Translations under genes and position numbers: made by a program
The notes under the pieces: generated by a model
The model's database searches: none
What the model was told of the DNA's origin: nothing
What the model saw: only the letters and a program-made list of their open reading frames with translations
From: Myotis daubentonii
Taxonomy: Eukaryota; Chordata; Mammalia; Chiroptera; Vespertilionidae
Length of the DNA: 64,000 nt
Assembly: GCF_963259705.1 (NCBI RefSeq)
Contig: NC_081840.1
Location: forward strand, 116,611,074-116,675,073
Reading direction: 5' to 3'
In this document: positions 34,225 to 46,015 of the stretch, in pieces
Position numbering within the stretch: the first letter of the stretch is position 1
Layout of the letters: each line of letters begins with the position of its first letter

Positions 34225-34483
34225 ATAAAAATAACAATCAGCCGAAACCGGTTTGGCTCAGTGGATAGAGCATCGGCCTGCGGACTGAAAGGTCCCGGGT
34301 TCGATTCCGGTCAAGGACATGTACCTTGGTTGCGGGCATATCCCCAGTGGGAGATGTGCAGGAGGCAGCTGATCGATGTTTCTCTCTCATCGATGTTTCT
34401 AACTCTCTATCTCGCTCCCTTCCTCTCTGTAAAAAATCAATAAAATATATTTAAAAAATAAATAAAAATAAAAATAAAAATCA
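34225..34483 (+). mobile_element. Young VES SINE with intact promoter boxes
   Basis: SINE body 34241-34467. A box tggctcagtgg and B box ggttcgattcc match the RNA polymerase III consensus. The flanking 16-bp duplication (34225-34240, 34468-34483) matches at 15 positions. It is a SINE, not a tRNA gene: there is no acceptor stem and the body and A-tail are SINE-like. Confidence 0.93.
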
Positions 34484-35230
34484 CCTTAGGAAATATTTCC
34501 TCTAGGTTTTATGCTAATAGCATTTCTCCCACTGTCTTTTATTTATAAGGAGCAAATAAGGGCTGTTTTGACAATCATAGTAACACAGGAAAATGGACTT
34601 TCATTTTCTTTTCCACTTCTTTTGACCGTCATTATAGGGTTTAACTAGTAATCAATTTGTTTTCTCAGAATAATAATAATATTTGAATAAATATAAAACA
34701 TTACTCCTGTAAAAGTAAAAAAAGAGAGTAATCAATGATTAATAATGTAGTTTTAAGGATTTTCACTCTGATTTAAAATATATTTTATTTTCTTGACATA
34801 ATTACAGAAGTAAACCCAAGATGCTAATGTGTCTCTGAATTTTGCTAAATGTGCAAATATGATTAATAGGAATATAATAACTATATTTCATTTGCTGGTA
34901 CAGGTCCATATGAAGTAGAGAGTTTTAGCATTTATATTTTTAATTTTGTTGGAAAAATGAAAATTACTGTCTGTTTACTATTCACAGTTAAGCCCTACAT
35001 ATAAATAACCAAAATTCAATGAAACCTGTCTACTACACTATGGATAAAGTAGTGAAAAGAGAAATGAACATGTTAGCATCCTCTGGGGGACACAATGAGG
35101 CAAGTTAAGTGCCCTAGGAGGGAAGTAGCAGTACCCTTCCAATTGGATGAGCCATGCAATAATGTGTGGCAAGGCTTCTCAGAAAAAGTAATGCTGAAAC
35201 AGAGATATACAGACTGAATAGTAGTTTAAT
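34484..35230. other. AT-rich DNA, nothing recognised
   Basis: No gene or confident repeat seen. Confidence 0.5.
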
Positions 35231-35477
35231 AAAGAGTTGGAGACAGCTCTAGCTGGTTTGGTTCAGTGGATAGAGTGTTGGCCTGCAGACCAAAGGGTCT
35301 TGGGTTCAATTCCCGTCAAGGGCACAGGCCTGGGTTGTGGGCTCGATCTCCAGTTTGGGGCATGTAGAAGGCAGCCAATTAATGATTCTCTCTCATCATT
35401 GATGTTTCTATCTCTCTTTCACTCTCCCTTCCTCTCTGAAATAAATAAAAAATATTTTAAAAAAGAGTTGGAGACAG
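35231..35477 (+). mobile_element. VES SINE with 16-bp target duplication
   Basis: SINE body 35247-35461: 'tttggttcagtggatagag', B box ggttcaattcc, 'catgtagaaggcagcc'. Perfect duplication aaagagttggagacag at 35231-35246 and 35462-35477. Confidence 0.95.
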
Positions 35478-36133
35478 AGTACAAATGTGTGAGTAGTACA
35501 TGTGTATGTGTACACGTGTGTGCATATGTGTTTATGTTTATGTGGTTTTAGAAAAAAAGTGCATATGAGAGGATAAAGGGACCTACTCATATAAATCCTA
35601 TAAGCTATACTAAGATAGGAAAATTTTATCAAAGATCAGGACTGGCTCCATAATTTGTGGGGCCAGTACAATATGAGAAAATGGGGCTTCTCAATAAAAA
35701 ATTTTAAGAACTTCAATATGGCAGAGCAGAACATCAAACCAAGTATGGGTCCATTCTAAGAAATGGTACCTGTGAAATTGCTCATATCATATGCCCAGGA
35801 AGCTGGTCTCATCTAAGAATAGGAAACTATGAAAAGCCTTAAGTATGAGAATGCTAAAAAGTCATTATGTTATAGAAATATGCCTCATCCTCCATCATAG
35901 AGTGAAGATTAAAAAGGAAGCTATATTTGAAGTAGAGACATTTGCCCTGAAGGCTATAAAATAATTCAGATGATAAATAATCTTGATATGAACTATGATA
36001 GTGGCCATAAAAATGGATTGAATTAGAAAATTTCAGGATGCAGGATTTAGAAGAAAGAATACAAAAATTATGACAGATTGATGGCAAAAAATCTTGAAAA
36101 TTGATGGCATTTTCAAGAATGAATTTCAAGACA
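35478..36133. other. AT-rich DNA, nothing recognised
   Basis: A GT-rich stretch follows the SINE at about 35490-35545. Otherwise nothing is recognised. Confidence 0.5.
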
Positions 36134-36551
36134 TCCTATATAATAAAAGGCCAGCCATCATAAGCATAATGACCAGAATGACCAGAGACCAGAACTACCA
36201 CAGCCCCTTGTCGGGCTGGCTCCACCTCCAAGCAAGTGGTTAGGGGCAATCAGGCAAGCAGGAAGAGTGGTTAGGGGTGATCATGTAGGCAGGCGAGCTA
36301 TTAGGGGCTATCAGTTAGTCAAACAGCCCCTCACAGGGCTAACCCCACCCCCCAGGAAAGAAAGAGGGAGGCCAAGGCCAGCCAAGCCATTGCACCCCAT
36401 GCTTGTTGCCTACAGAGGGAGGCCACCAGTGGCAGGGAAGAGGGGGCAGTGCTGCACAGAGGGCAAACAGTGGCAGTGGCAGGGGTGGGGCCAGCTGCCT
36501 GCAGTCGAGGGAAGGAAAGCCCAGATGGGCCCTTATGGGGCGCTACTATAG
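36134..36551 (+). mobile_element. Helitron, 3' end not found
   Basis: 5' TC at 36134 (TCCTATATAATAAAAGGC, preceded by A), then the repeated 'aatgaccagaatgaccagag' and GC-rich interior. No 3' hairpin or CTAG is seen before the LTR-like sequence that starts near 36552, so the tail is lost or the boundary is misplaced. Confidence 0.7.
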
Positions 36552-37027
36552 TGTTTTGGACAGGTTCAAGCCTTGGACTGAGGAGAGGGCACAGTCCTCT
36601 CATTGCCACGTGCAAGACCCAGCTTAGATGGCAGAACCCTCCCAGCACAATTTGGTTAGAAGGATTGGCCATGGGTTCTAAATCTATCTGTTACAGGATT
36701 CCAGCGCAGTAAGAATAGCAAAACAGAGACAAGAAAATTAAAACAAGGCCAAACAGTGTGGGCGATTGTCAGCCAGGTTGTAACTAACAAGCCATTGTCT
36801 TTCCCAGCCAAGGACACATAGCAAATGGTTAAAAACCTCCTTAAGGACACAAAGCAGAAAGGGAGAAGAAATAAAAAATGGGTAGTGTTACTCTCTAAGC
36901 AGAGCAGCCAGCAATCTCAAGGCTTGGCCAAATAAAGTTGTCATGTGCTTCCCATAAATTCTGGGAAGGCCACAACAAAGTAAAAAGTGACCTTGAGAGT
37001 TAATCTGCACCAAAATATTCAGCAGAG
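36552..37027 (+). mobile_element. Endogenous retroviral LTR, upstream part (U3)
   Basis: Begins TGTTTTGGACAGG. It reads continuously into 41328 if the L1 and one copy of cagcagag are removed, which gives a U3 leading to the TATA box. The 5' limit is an estimate. Confidence 0.5.
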
Positions 37028-37340
37028 GTTTTTGTTGTTTTGTGTGTTTTTTTAAATAAATCTTTATTGTTTAAAGCATTACATGTGTCCCTTTTTATCC
37101 CTCATTGCCCTCTTCCCCTCTGTCCCCCAAGCTTTCACCACCCACTCTCTGTATCCTTGGGTTATGCATATATGCATTTGCGTTCATTGGTGGATCTCTC
37201 CCTCTGCCCCCTCTCCACCTTTCCCTGCCTTCCCTCTGAGGTTGACAGTCAGTTTCATGTTTCTATGTCTCTGGGTCTATTTTTGTTAAGCAGTTTATGT
37301 TGGTCATTATAGTCCACTTATGAGTGAGAACATGTGATAC

Positions 37341-38447
37341 AGCTTCTAGGGCAAAGGAAACTAAGGAGAAAATAAACAAATGGGACTACATCAAAATGAA
37401 AGCTTCTGCACAGCAAAAGAAATAATCAACAAAACAACAAGAAAGCCCACTTCATGGGAGAACATATTTGCCAATGTTATTTCTGATATGGGTTTAATCT
37501 CCAAAATTTACAGAGAACTCATACAACTTAACAAAAGGAAGATAAACAATCCAGTCAAAAATAATGGGTAAAGAACCTAAATAGACACTTTTGAAAACAG
37601 GACATATAGAAGGCCAAAAGACACATGAAAACATGCTTAAACTCACTAATCATCCTAGAGCTGCAAATCAAAACAGTAATGAGGTACCATCCCACACCTG
37701 TCAGAATAGCTATCATCAACAAATCAACAAATGACAAGTGCTGGCGAGGATGTGGAGATAAAGGAATCCTCATGCATTGCTGGTGGGAATGCAGACTGGT
37801 GCAGCCATTGTGGAGAACAGTATGGAGTTTCCTCAGAAAACTAAAAATGGAACTCCCATTTCACCCAGTGATTCCACTTCTAGGATTTTTATCCCAAGAA
37901 AACAGAAACACCAATCAGAAAGGACATATGCACCCCTATGCTCATAACAGCACAATTTACAATAGCTAAGATTTAAAAACAGCCTAAGTGCCCATCAGCA
38001 GATGAGTGGATTAAAAAACAGTGGTACATCTACACAATGGAATTCTACACTGCTATAAAAAAGAAGGAACTTTTACCATTTGCAACAGCATGGATTGAAC
38101 TGGAAAATTTAATGCTAAATGATATAAGCCAGTCAGAGAAAGATAAATATCACATGATCTCACTCATTTGTGGAATATAATGAACAACATAAATTGATGA
38201 ACAAAAATATATCCAGAGACAGAGAAACACCAAACAGACCATCAAACCTCAGAAGAAAGGTAGTTAAGGGTGGTGGGGTAGAGGAGGTAAGAGATCAACC
38301 AAAGGACTTGTATGCATGCATATGAACATAACCAATGGGCACGGACACTGGGGCGGTGGGGGCTTGTCCTGGAAGGTGGGAGTGACAGGGGAGGGGTTGA
38401 TGGGGAAAAACAAAGACAAATGTAATACTTTAAAAAATGAAAAAAAT
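37341..38447 (+). mobile_element. Plus-strand L1 3' fragment inside the composite L1
   Basis: ORF2 C-terminal region ([34 protein letters not shown]) through a 3' UTR and an A-rich tail at 38425-38447. It duplicates the 3' UTR already present in antisense at 37054-37340, so it is a second L1 and not a simple inversion. Confidence 0.85.
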
Positions 38448-39083
38448 TGCCCCATGTGAACTTAAGAAGAATGTATATTCTGTAGCTTTGGGTGAAGTGA
38501 TCTGAAGCTGTCACTTAGTTCCATCTGATCTAGTAAGTCATTTAGGATTTCTGTTTCCATGTTGATTTTTTGTCCAGAAGACTTATCCAGTGATGTCAAT
38601 GTAGTATTAAAGTCCCCTACTATGATTGTATTGCTGTTGATGTCTCCCTTGATATCTTCCAGAAGGTTTTTTTTTAATGTATTTTGATGCTCCTATATTG
38701 GGTGCATATATGTTTACCAGAGTTATATACTCTTGTTGTATTGATCCCTTTAGTATTATGTAGTGGCCTTCATTATATCTTGTTATGGCCTTCATTTTGA
38801 TGTTTATTTTGTCAGATATAAATATTGCTACCCCAGATTTTTTTCCAATTTCAGTTGCCTGAAGAATTTTTTTCCCATCCCTTCACTTTCAGTCTGTGTG
38901 AGTCCTTTGTTCTGAGGTGGGTCTTTTGTACACAGCAGATATATGGGTCATGTTTTCTTATCTATTCGGCTACCCTATGTCTTTTGATTGAAGCATTTAA
39001 TCTATTTACATTTAAGGTTATCATTGATAGGTACTTGTTTGTTACCTTCTGTGTTCTTTGTGCCTGATTACCTTTCTCCATTA

Positions 39084-40057
39084 TTATTTCTTTTTTACAG
39101 TAGTCCCCTTAGCATTTCTTGCATTGCTGGCTTGGTGGTAGTAAACACCCTTAGCCCCCTTAGCCTTTTTTTTTTTTTTTTTGTCTGTGAAGCTCCTGAT
39201 TTCACCTTCAATTTTGAATGATAGCCTTGATAGATTGAGTATTCTTGGGTTCAGTACCTTACTTTGCATCACTTTGTATAATTCATTCCATTCCCTTCTG
39301 GCCTAACATGTTTCTGTTGAGAAATCAGTTGATAGTTTAATGGGATATATCTTGTAGGTAACTTTCTGTCTCTCTGACAGCCTTTAAGATTCTTTCTTTG
39401 TCTTTTATGTTTGCCAGTTTAATTATAATCAGCAATAGTGTGGGTCTTTTTAGCTTCATCTTGCTTGGGATCTCTGTGCTTTTTGGATTTGGGTGACTAT
39501 TTTTCTTCCCCAAGTCTGGGAAGTTTTCTGTCATTATTTCTTCAAACAGGTTTTCTATTCTTGCTCAGCTTCCTCTCCTTCTGGTACCCCAATTATACAG
39601 ATGTTGTTTTGTTTTAGATTGTCCCAAAGCTCCTTTAGATGCTCCTCCTGTTTCCTAATTATTTTCTCCAGTTGGCGCTCAGCTTGGGTGTTGTTTTTTC
39701 TACTTTGTCTTCTAACTCACTGACTCGGTCCTCAGCTTCTTCTACTCTGCTGTTGAAGCCTTCCATTATGTTCTTTATTGCTGCTATGTCATTCTTCATT
39801 TCATCTTGATTCTTTTTCATGTTGGTGAAATTCTCATTCAGCCCCTCATAATTCTCATTGAGTTGTATGTATTTGTCATCCAGACATTTGAGCATCCTTA
39901 TAAACATTACTCTGAATTCTTCCTCTGACAAATTACTTGCTTCCATTTTATTTAATTCCTTTTCTGGCGATTCCTCTTTTGATTTCCTTTGGGGATTGTT
40001 TCTTTGTCTCTCCATTTTGCTGTCTCGTTTTAATTTATTTCTATGTCTTAGATCCAA
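39084..40057 (-). pseudogene. L1 ORF1 remnant in composite L1
   Basis: The N-terminal half, 39659-40057, is open for 132 codons. It includes EASNLSEEEFRVMFIRMLK, an EN.....ENFTNMKKNQDEMKNDI coiled coil and NSRVEEAEDRVSELEDKVE. The RRM part (39337-39534, MTENFPDLGKK..., IKDKERILKAVRE) and C-terminal part (39084-39272, LNPRILNLSRLSFKIEGE) follow in other frames. It is frameshifted and inactive, but the coiled coil is well preserved. Confidence 0.85.
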
Positions 40058-40099
40058 CTGCTATGCTACCAATGTTCTTTTGTGGGTGCTCCTATGTAG

Positions 40100-41319
40100 T
40101 TGGTGATTTGAGAGAACCAGTAGTGCAGTCTCTCAGGACTCCTGAGCATGGTGTTCTAGTGGAGCCCCCTACTTGAACTATTTGGGTTTTCCTGATATAG
40201 TTGTGTCTTGAATGCTAGTTTTTTGTTCGTGGATGAAGTCTAGTCACAGGTTATCTGACAATATGACTTACCCCTGGCCTCATCATGCAAACTTCTGTGG
40301 ATGTGGTCATGGTTCCAGCTCTTGTAGCAAGAGTTGCCTAAGGTCTCACTAACGTGTGCTCACTGAGATCCTGGAGTCCACAGCCTGAGAGGAAGGCATC
40401 TCAGGGCCTGAGGCTGAGGTAGTGTGACTCTGGCCAGTGTGGCAAGTGTGGCATGACTCTTTCTGGGGTAGTGTCATTCTGCTAATCACTGCGAGGGTCT
40501 CAGAGCCCATGACAAGCTTAGGGGAGCAGGTGTCCCAGAGTCTGCAGATGAGGCAGTGGGATTCTGGCCAGGGTGGCTTCACTCTGAATCACGAGGTGGT
40601 CCATGAGCTAGCAGCTGGAGATGTGGATATTTCAGAGTCTATGGCTGAAACAGCACATCCTTGGCTGGCAAGGCTAGCCCTCAGCAGCTCACCTAGGTGT
40701 CCAAAAGCCGGCAGCCAGGGAGGGGGAAGTGGTGGGATCTTCTGCTGGGTCTGAGAGCCCTTGTTTGGAGAGGTGTGCACCCAGAAGCTCACTGAGGGGT
40801 TCAGGAGCCATCAGCAGGGTTGGTGGGCTCTCAGGGCCTGCTGCTGGAGCAGGACAACCGAGATGTCTAGAAGCCGGCAGCCAGGGAGAGGGAAATCGTG
40901 GTTTCTGCTGCTGGAGCCATGCACCTAAGGGGCACAGGCGCTGGCATCCAGGAGGCAGATGTCCTGGGGTCTGTGGGTCTTTACGTGAGGCAGCAAGATT
41001 TTGGCCAGAGTGGCTTCAGGGTCCCACGCAATGCCCAAGGTGGTGGTGAGGCTGGGCTCCTAGTGGAGGCTGCTCTCCACTTCAAGATGGTGTGGGCTCT
41101 GTGCATGAGCCCTGCCATGAGGAGAGTGCCTGCAGCGGTGGCAGGGGCTCCCTGTCCAGGAGAGCCTGGTCTGCCAGCCCCCAAGACTCTTGTGAGATCT
41201 AACTGTCCCTCACTCACACATGCACATACCACACATGTCCACAAATAACCCTTTCCCTCCCTCCCTCACTCACACCCTCTCTCTCCCTGCTGTCCTCCCA
41301 GCTTCCATCTTGATCTCTC
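40100..41319 (-). promoter_or_regulatory. L1 5' UTR (former internal promoter)
   Basis: A GC-rich sequence upstream of ORF1 with repeated blocks ('aagccggcagccagggag' at about 40707 and 40871; 'ttctggccag...gtggcttcactc' near 40561 and 40997). It ends in 'cttccatcttgatctct', the complement of the usual L1 start. No activity can be claimed. Confidence 0.6.
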
Positions 41320-41327
41320 CAGCAGAG

Positions 41328-41577
41328 AAATTTTGAAACCAACAGACAAGACGGTATATAATGTCTTGGATGCCCCGCAACAAACCTGCTCTAAGATTAA
41401 CTGAAAGCCTGCCTGCATTTCACAAACCATATGTGCAGGTTTGCCTGCTTTGCTTTTCTAGTAAAGTGCATGTTTTAATAAATTGGCTTTTCACAACACA
41501 GTCAAGGTCTCTTGCATAAATTCATTTATATTAGAAAATAAGGATCAAGGTTGGGAATATCCTCTCCCACTTACTCA
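41328..41577 (+). mobile_element. Endogenous retroviral LTR, downstream part (TATA, R, U5)
   Basis: A TATA box (tatataatg near 41352) and AATAAA near 41478 are in LTR order. The LTR ends ...cttactca at about 41577, followed by 'gggggctgtctgg', which resembles a gammaretroviral primer-binding-site region. Nothing retroviral is recognised after about 41640. Confidence 0.5.
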
Positions 41578-41696
41578 GGGGGCTGTCTGGTAACATCTCT
41601 CTGGTGTTGGTGAGAGGTGCCTCTAACATATATGCTTTAAACTGTTGCTGAGAGAAGTTGAGACATTTACCCAAGGAAACACAGTTAGTAAAAAAG

Positions 41697-41934
41697 GACA
41701 GACTTGCCCTAACCGGTTTGGCTCAGTGGATAGAGCATTGGCCTGTGGACTCAAGGGTCCCAGGTTCAATTCTGGTCAAGGGCATGTACCTTGGTTGCGG
41801 GCACATACCCAGTAGGAGGTGTGCAGGAGGCAGCTGATTGATGTTTCTCTCTCATCGATGTTTCTAACTCTCTATCCCTCTCCCTTCCTATCTGTAAAAA
41901 CTTAATAAAAGTATATTAAAAAAAGACAGACTTG
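41697..41934 (+). mobile_element. VES SINE with target duplication
   Basis: SINE body 41706-41924: 'aaccggtttggctcagtgg', B box ggttcaattct, 'gtaaaaacttaataaaag'. Perfect duplication gacagacttg at 41697-41706 and 41925-41934. Confidence 0.94.
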
Positions 41935-44010
41935 TACTCATAAACCTCCATACACCTGGATTAAAGTTCATATTCTCAGCTACTTTCTCTCAAGAATCTG
42001 TTGTTATATAGCAAAATTATTAAGAATGTAGACTCTAGTGGAAGATAATAGGAGACTAAAGGAGAAGAAATAGAGTTTGGAACTGCCACAAACTTAGTGT
42101 TGTTCCTCCAAATAATCCTGAGTTGATTATTTTAACCCTAATTTAGAATTATTCCCCAATTCATAAATACCAGGGAGAGGTGTTAGAGTCAATGTAATTA
42201 TTTAAATATCTTTGTCTCACAAAGCTATGAAGAACTAATATAACAACAATTTAGTTTGTGGTATATTTCAACTTATGTATTTTGAAGTGAATTTGCTATG
42301 TAACAGAGACTGATTTTTCATTATCACACCAAACATCTTTGTATTTTTGTGGGAACACATCTCTAACACAATGCTTTCTAAATTTAAAAACAAAAACAAA
42401 AGTGTTTACTTTTATGTTTTTTTCAAGAATAGAGTAAATAAAACAAAAAGTCAAGGTTAATTTTTAAAAGACAGAAAAAATAAAGAGTGGTAGATATTTA
42501 TACAGTACTATAGAATTTAGAATTTCATTTTAACAGGGTGTGGTCTATACAATACACAACATGACATAATGTTATACAAATAGTTAAAAATGGGAGATAG
42601 TTACTACCACATAGAAACAAAAGGTATTAATTGCTAATAGACTACCAGAAAAATACTATTAAGAACTTTGAATGATCTTAAGTTTTAACCTACTTACAAT
42701 AAATTTAGCCTGGTATCATGATATACATAGACTCTTGTAGAGGCATATGAATCCCAGTTAGAGCCAAAGCAATAGCAGTAACCCAAAAAACATCATTTTT
42801 CACCAGTTTCCAAGCTTCAATTCTCACATGGCAATGAAGGGTGGGACTAATGATAACTGCACAAGCAATGTGTTTCATTACAGAAGAGAATCCTGAGCAT
42901 AGCCACCAGTAAGTTTTTATCCTGGACAGTAAGTGAGATCACTCTTTTTTCAGAAGGGGATATTATATTTCCCAAGGTTGTTTGCTATGAAGACAGATTT
43001 GAAAGAGGGTCTAGAAAAAGAAGATGTTAGTACCTTGGTAGTTAACACATGTAGAAATGTGAGAGATCCATGAGGAATTGTCTCCCAACTATGACTTTTT
43101 AAAATAATTAAACAATGATCAACATGGAAAAGCTAAATCTTAGATAAGAGTAGGAGGTGAGCAGAAGTAAAATACTTAATTTATGGATTGTTAACTACTG
43201 ATTCAGAGCTTTAAGAGCACAGTGCTTTGATCTTGGTTCTCACAAAAGGAACAAAAGATGAGATTGCATTAAGGGATGTCTAAGATAGTAAGAAGGAGTT
43301 CAGGTGTTAATGCATAAACTGAAATACTTCGTTTCTGAAAATTATAAATATTTTCCATAATAAACATTGGTAAGCAGTGGTATTTCAAATAACTGCCGTT
43401 GATCAATGTGGGCCATTAGTTGAAACTTGCTGCTACAGGTTCCTGGAACTATTGGTCTCCTTTCTAACTAGGAATGATATAACACTGCTGAGAAGGGATG
43501 TGATAGCAGACGTGTTTCCCCTAGATTCTGGGTCAATGTAGTTAAAACTATAAAAATCACAAATACAATAGACATAACTTCATATTTTAGCTATGTAACT
43601 TTATTACTAGGAGAATTACATAACTTCAAACCAAGGATTTTTCACTTGTTAAGAATAAAAAATAAAGATATAGGGAAGACAGATGTACAGAAAGATATAC
43701 TGGAAGAGTGATGTACAGTTTAAAGACCAAGTGAAATGAGGTATAAGAAAGTATCCACAGAATGTCTAAACTTAAGTTTCTCCTCTGTCTTTCTCCTAAT
43801 GGTACCTGTGCCTGCTTCATCCCTTTATTTTGCCCCTCGAACACAGTTGCACACATCTCTGTGCTAAATTATAATAATTTTCATAATTAACACAGGTGGT
43901 AATTATATTTTTGAAAGCTGGCTCATAGTAAGTTACCAAAATATTTATCTATTTAATTACTAAAATGTATAACTGTGAACACATTACATTAAAAAAAATT
44001 CTTGTTTTTT
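41935..44010. other. AT-rich DNA, nothing recognised
   Basis: No confident gene or repeat. A minus-strand frame without stops spans roughly 42705-42945 (ends ...MPLQESMYIMIPG), but no family is recognised. Confidence 0.5.
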
Positions 44011-44157
44011 AGAGAGAGAGAGAAACATTGGTTTGTTGTTTCACTTATTTATTCACTCATTGATTGATTCTTGTACATGCTCTGACCAGGGATAGAACCC
44101 ACAGCCTTGGAGTATGGGGACAGCACTCTTACCAGCTGATCTACCCAGTGAGAGCCT
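44011..44157 (-). mobile_element. Old tRNA-derived SINE (VES-related)
   Basis: 'agagagagagaaacattgg', 'catgctctgaccagggatagaacccacagcc' and 'accagctgatctacccagtg' are the antisense of a tRNA-SINE with its B box (gggatagaaccc) and A box region. Confidence 0.75.
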
Positions 44158-44719
44158 CAATAATTGTATCTTTTACATTGAAGGCTTAACAATATCATTT
44201 TTATTATTTAGAAAGATGTTAAACTACTTTGACAATTTTGATAGACAACTGTTGATACTTCAGTTTCTTTCTCTTTTTTAATGGAACTTTATAGATAAAG
44301 GGGGATTAAAAATGTATGATACATAGAATTATCCACATGTCAAAGTAGTCAACTTACACTTGAAATAGGATTATAGAAAGAAAGTGAAATCTAGCCCATA
44401 GTTACAATGCCAGAGCTATGACATTTTTCATTGTATGTTACAAATGTGTGGATGATACTGTTTTTCTGCTCTGTAAATTCTCATCAGCTTTCTTGATTAA
44501 TGTTCACTAAACTCCCAAAAAGAACATGACACTATACCTTGCATGGAATTCAATCATTTCTTCAAGCTGATGAATCAGCACCGTTGAATAAAAGAATGAA
44601 TTAGAACAGGAGAACAATGAAAAGATAAAGCTATTTCCCAAGGTAATTCATTCTTCTTTTCACTGATTTTGTCTTTAAGGTGCTAGTAATCAGGCCTTGT
44701 CTTTGCTTCACTTCACTTT
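44158..44719. other. AT-rich DNA, nothing recognised
   Basis: No gene or confident repeat seen. Confidence 0.5.
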
Positions 44720-44924
44720 ATAAAATGCTCCCTTCTCACCAGCCGGCATGGCTCAGTGGTTGAGAGTCGACCTATGAGCCAGGAGGTGACAGTTTGATTC
44801 CAGGTCAGGGCACATGCCCGGATTGCATGCTCAATCTCCAGTGTGAAACATGTAGGAGTCAGGTGATCAATGATTCTCTCTCATCACTGATGTTTCTATC
44901 TCTTTCACTATCCCTTCCTGTCTG

Positions 44925-44927
<3 letters not shown>

Positions 44928-44976
<49 letters not shown>
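44928..44976. repeat. (TA)n microsatellite in SINE tail
   Basis: A pure TA run between the SINE body and the first Helitron. Confidence 0.95.
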
Positions 44977-44980
<4 letters not shown>

Positions 44981-45593
44981 CATGGTAATTGACCATACCT
45001 CCACTACACTTCCCATTGGCTAATCAGGGCGATATGCAAATTAACCCAACCAAGACAACCAAGATGGCAGCCAGCAGCCATGCAGCTGAAGTGAGCAGGA
45101 GGTTTGCTTGCTCCAGTGATGGAGGAAGCCAAGGTTCCCCGCCTGCTGGGGCCCAGCTCTGAGCTCCAGTCTAAGCAACAATGTTGCAATTATAGAAGCT
45201 AAAAAATCCCATAAACCTGCTTTCAGCCAGCAGTGGCCACAGAGCTGGAGACTTGGGTTGCCCCTGGTGATGGAGGAAGCCAAGCCCTGGCCCCAAGCTA
45301 CAAAGTTTCAATTATAGAAGGTAAATAAATCCCAGGAAAAATAAAGAAAAAAAGGAGAGGCTGGGAGCTTCTGTCTCTGGGGACGCTCGACCAGGCTGAA
45401 AATGGCCCCCAGCCCTTCACCCAGACTGGGCAGGCACCCCAGTGGGGACCCCCACCCTGAAGGGGGTGAGACCAGCTGCAAACAGCCTTCAGCCCCTCAC
45501 CCAGACTGGCCAGGCACCCCAGCAGAACCCCCACCCTGATCTGGAACACCCTTCAGGGCAAACCAGCAGGCCCCCGCCCGTGCACCAGGCCTC
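44977..45593 (+). mobile_element. Non-autonomous Helitron
   Basis: The 5' part 'catggtaattgacc...ttcccattggctaatcagggcgatatgc' and the 3' part 'cccgtgcaccaggcctc' define it. The internal blocks 'tttcagccagcag', 'gatggaggaagcc' (repeated) and 'ccaggcaccccag' match the minus-strand Helitron at 6378-7013. The extreme 5' bases are absorbed in the TA run, and the terminal CTAG reads CTAT. Confidence 0.82.
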
Positions 45594-45594
45594 T

Positions 45595-46015
45595 ATCCTA
45601 TATAGTAAAAGGGTAATATGCAAACTGACCCTAACAGCAGAAAGACTGAGAATGACTGATCACTATGACACACACTGACCACCAGGGGGCAGACGGTCAA
45701 TGCAGGAGCTGTCCCCTGGTGGTCAGTGTGCTCCCACAGAAGGAGCTCTGCTCAGCCACAAGCCAGGCTGACGGTTGCCAGCACAGCGGTGGTGGTGGGA
45801 GCCTCTCCCGCCTCCTCAGCAGCACTAAGGATGTCCGACTGCAGCTTAGGTCTGCTCCCCGCTGGCAAGTGGACATCCCCCAAGGGCAGGCCTTAGGCCC
45901 AATCCCCCGGAGAGTGGGCCCAAACCAGCAGGTGGTCATCCAGAATGCGAGAGGGCACAGGCCGGGCTGAGGGACCCCCCCCCCCACGCACAAATTTTTG
46001 TGCACCGGGCCTCTA
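45595..46015 (+). mobile_element. Non-autonomous Helitron
   Basis: It starts TCCTATATAGTAAAAGGG directly after the previous element. It has 'gaccaccagggggcagacggtcaatgcagg' and ends with hairpin 'gcacaaatttttgtgcac' and gggcctCTAG at 46015. The same 3' end is seen at 1374-1450. Confidence 0.9.

Larger units (their letters stand above)
37020..41327 (-). mobile_element. Composite L1 inserted in the LTR
   Basis: A minus-strand L1. The A-tail complement lies at 37028-37053 and the 3' UTR at 37054-37340. The endonuclease, ORF1 and long 5' UTR lie at 38448-41319. A candidate 8-bp duplication cagcagag lies at 37020-37027 and 41320-41327. Between the two minus-strand parts is a plus-strand L1 3' piece (37341-38447), so most of the reverse transcriptase is missing. 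Confidence 0.8.

Noticed and set aside
34241..34330. tRNA gene
   Set aside because: A and B boxes are present, but the sequence is the head of a VES SINE with SINE body, A-tail and target duplication.
37040..37312. 90-codon plus-strand open frame
   Set aside because: Antisense of an L1 3' UTR.
42705..42945. Minus-strand stop-free stretch of about 78 codons ending MPLQESMYIMIPG
   Set aside because: Looks faintly like a membrane protein end, but no family was recognised and the length is compatible with chance.
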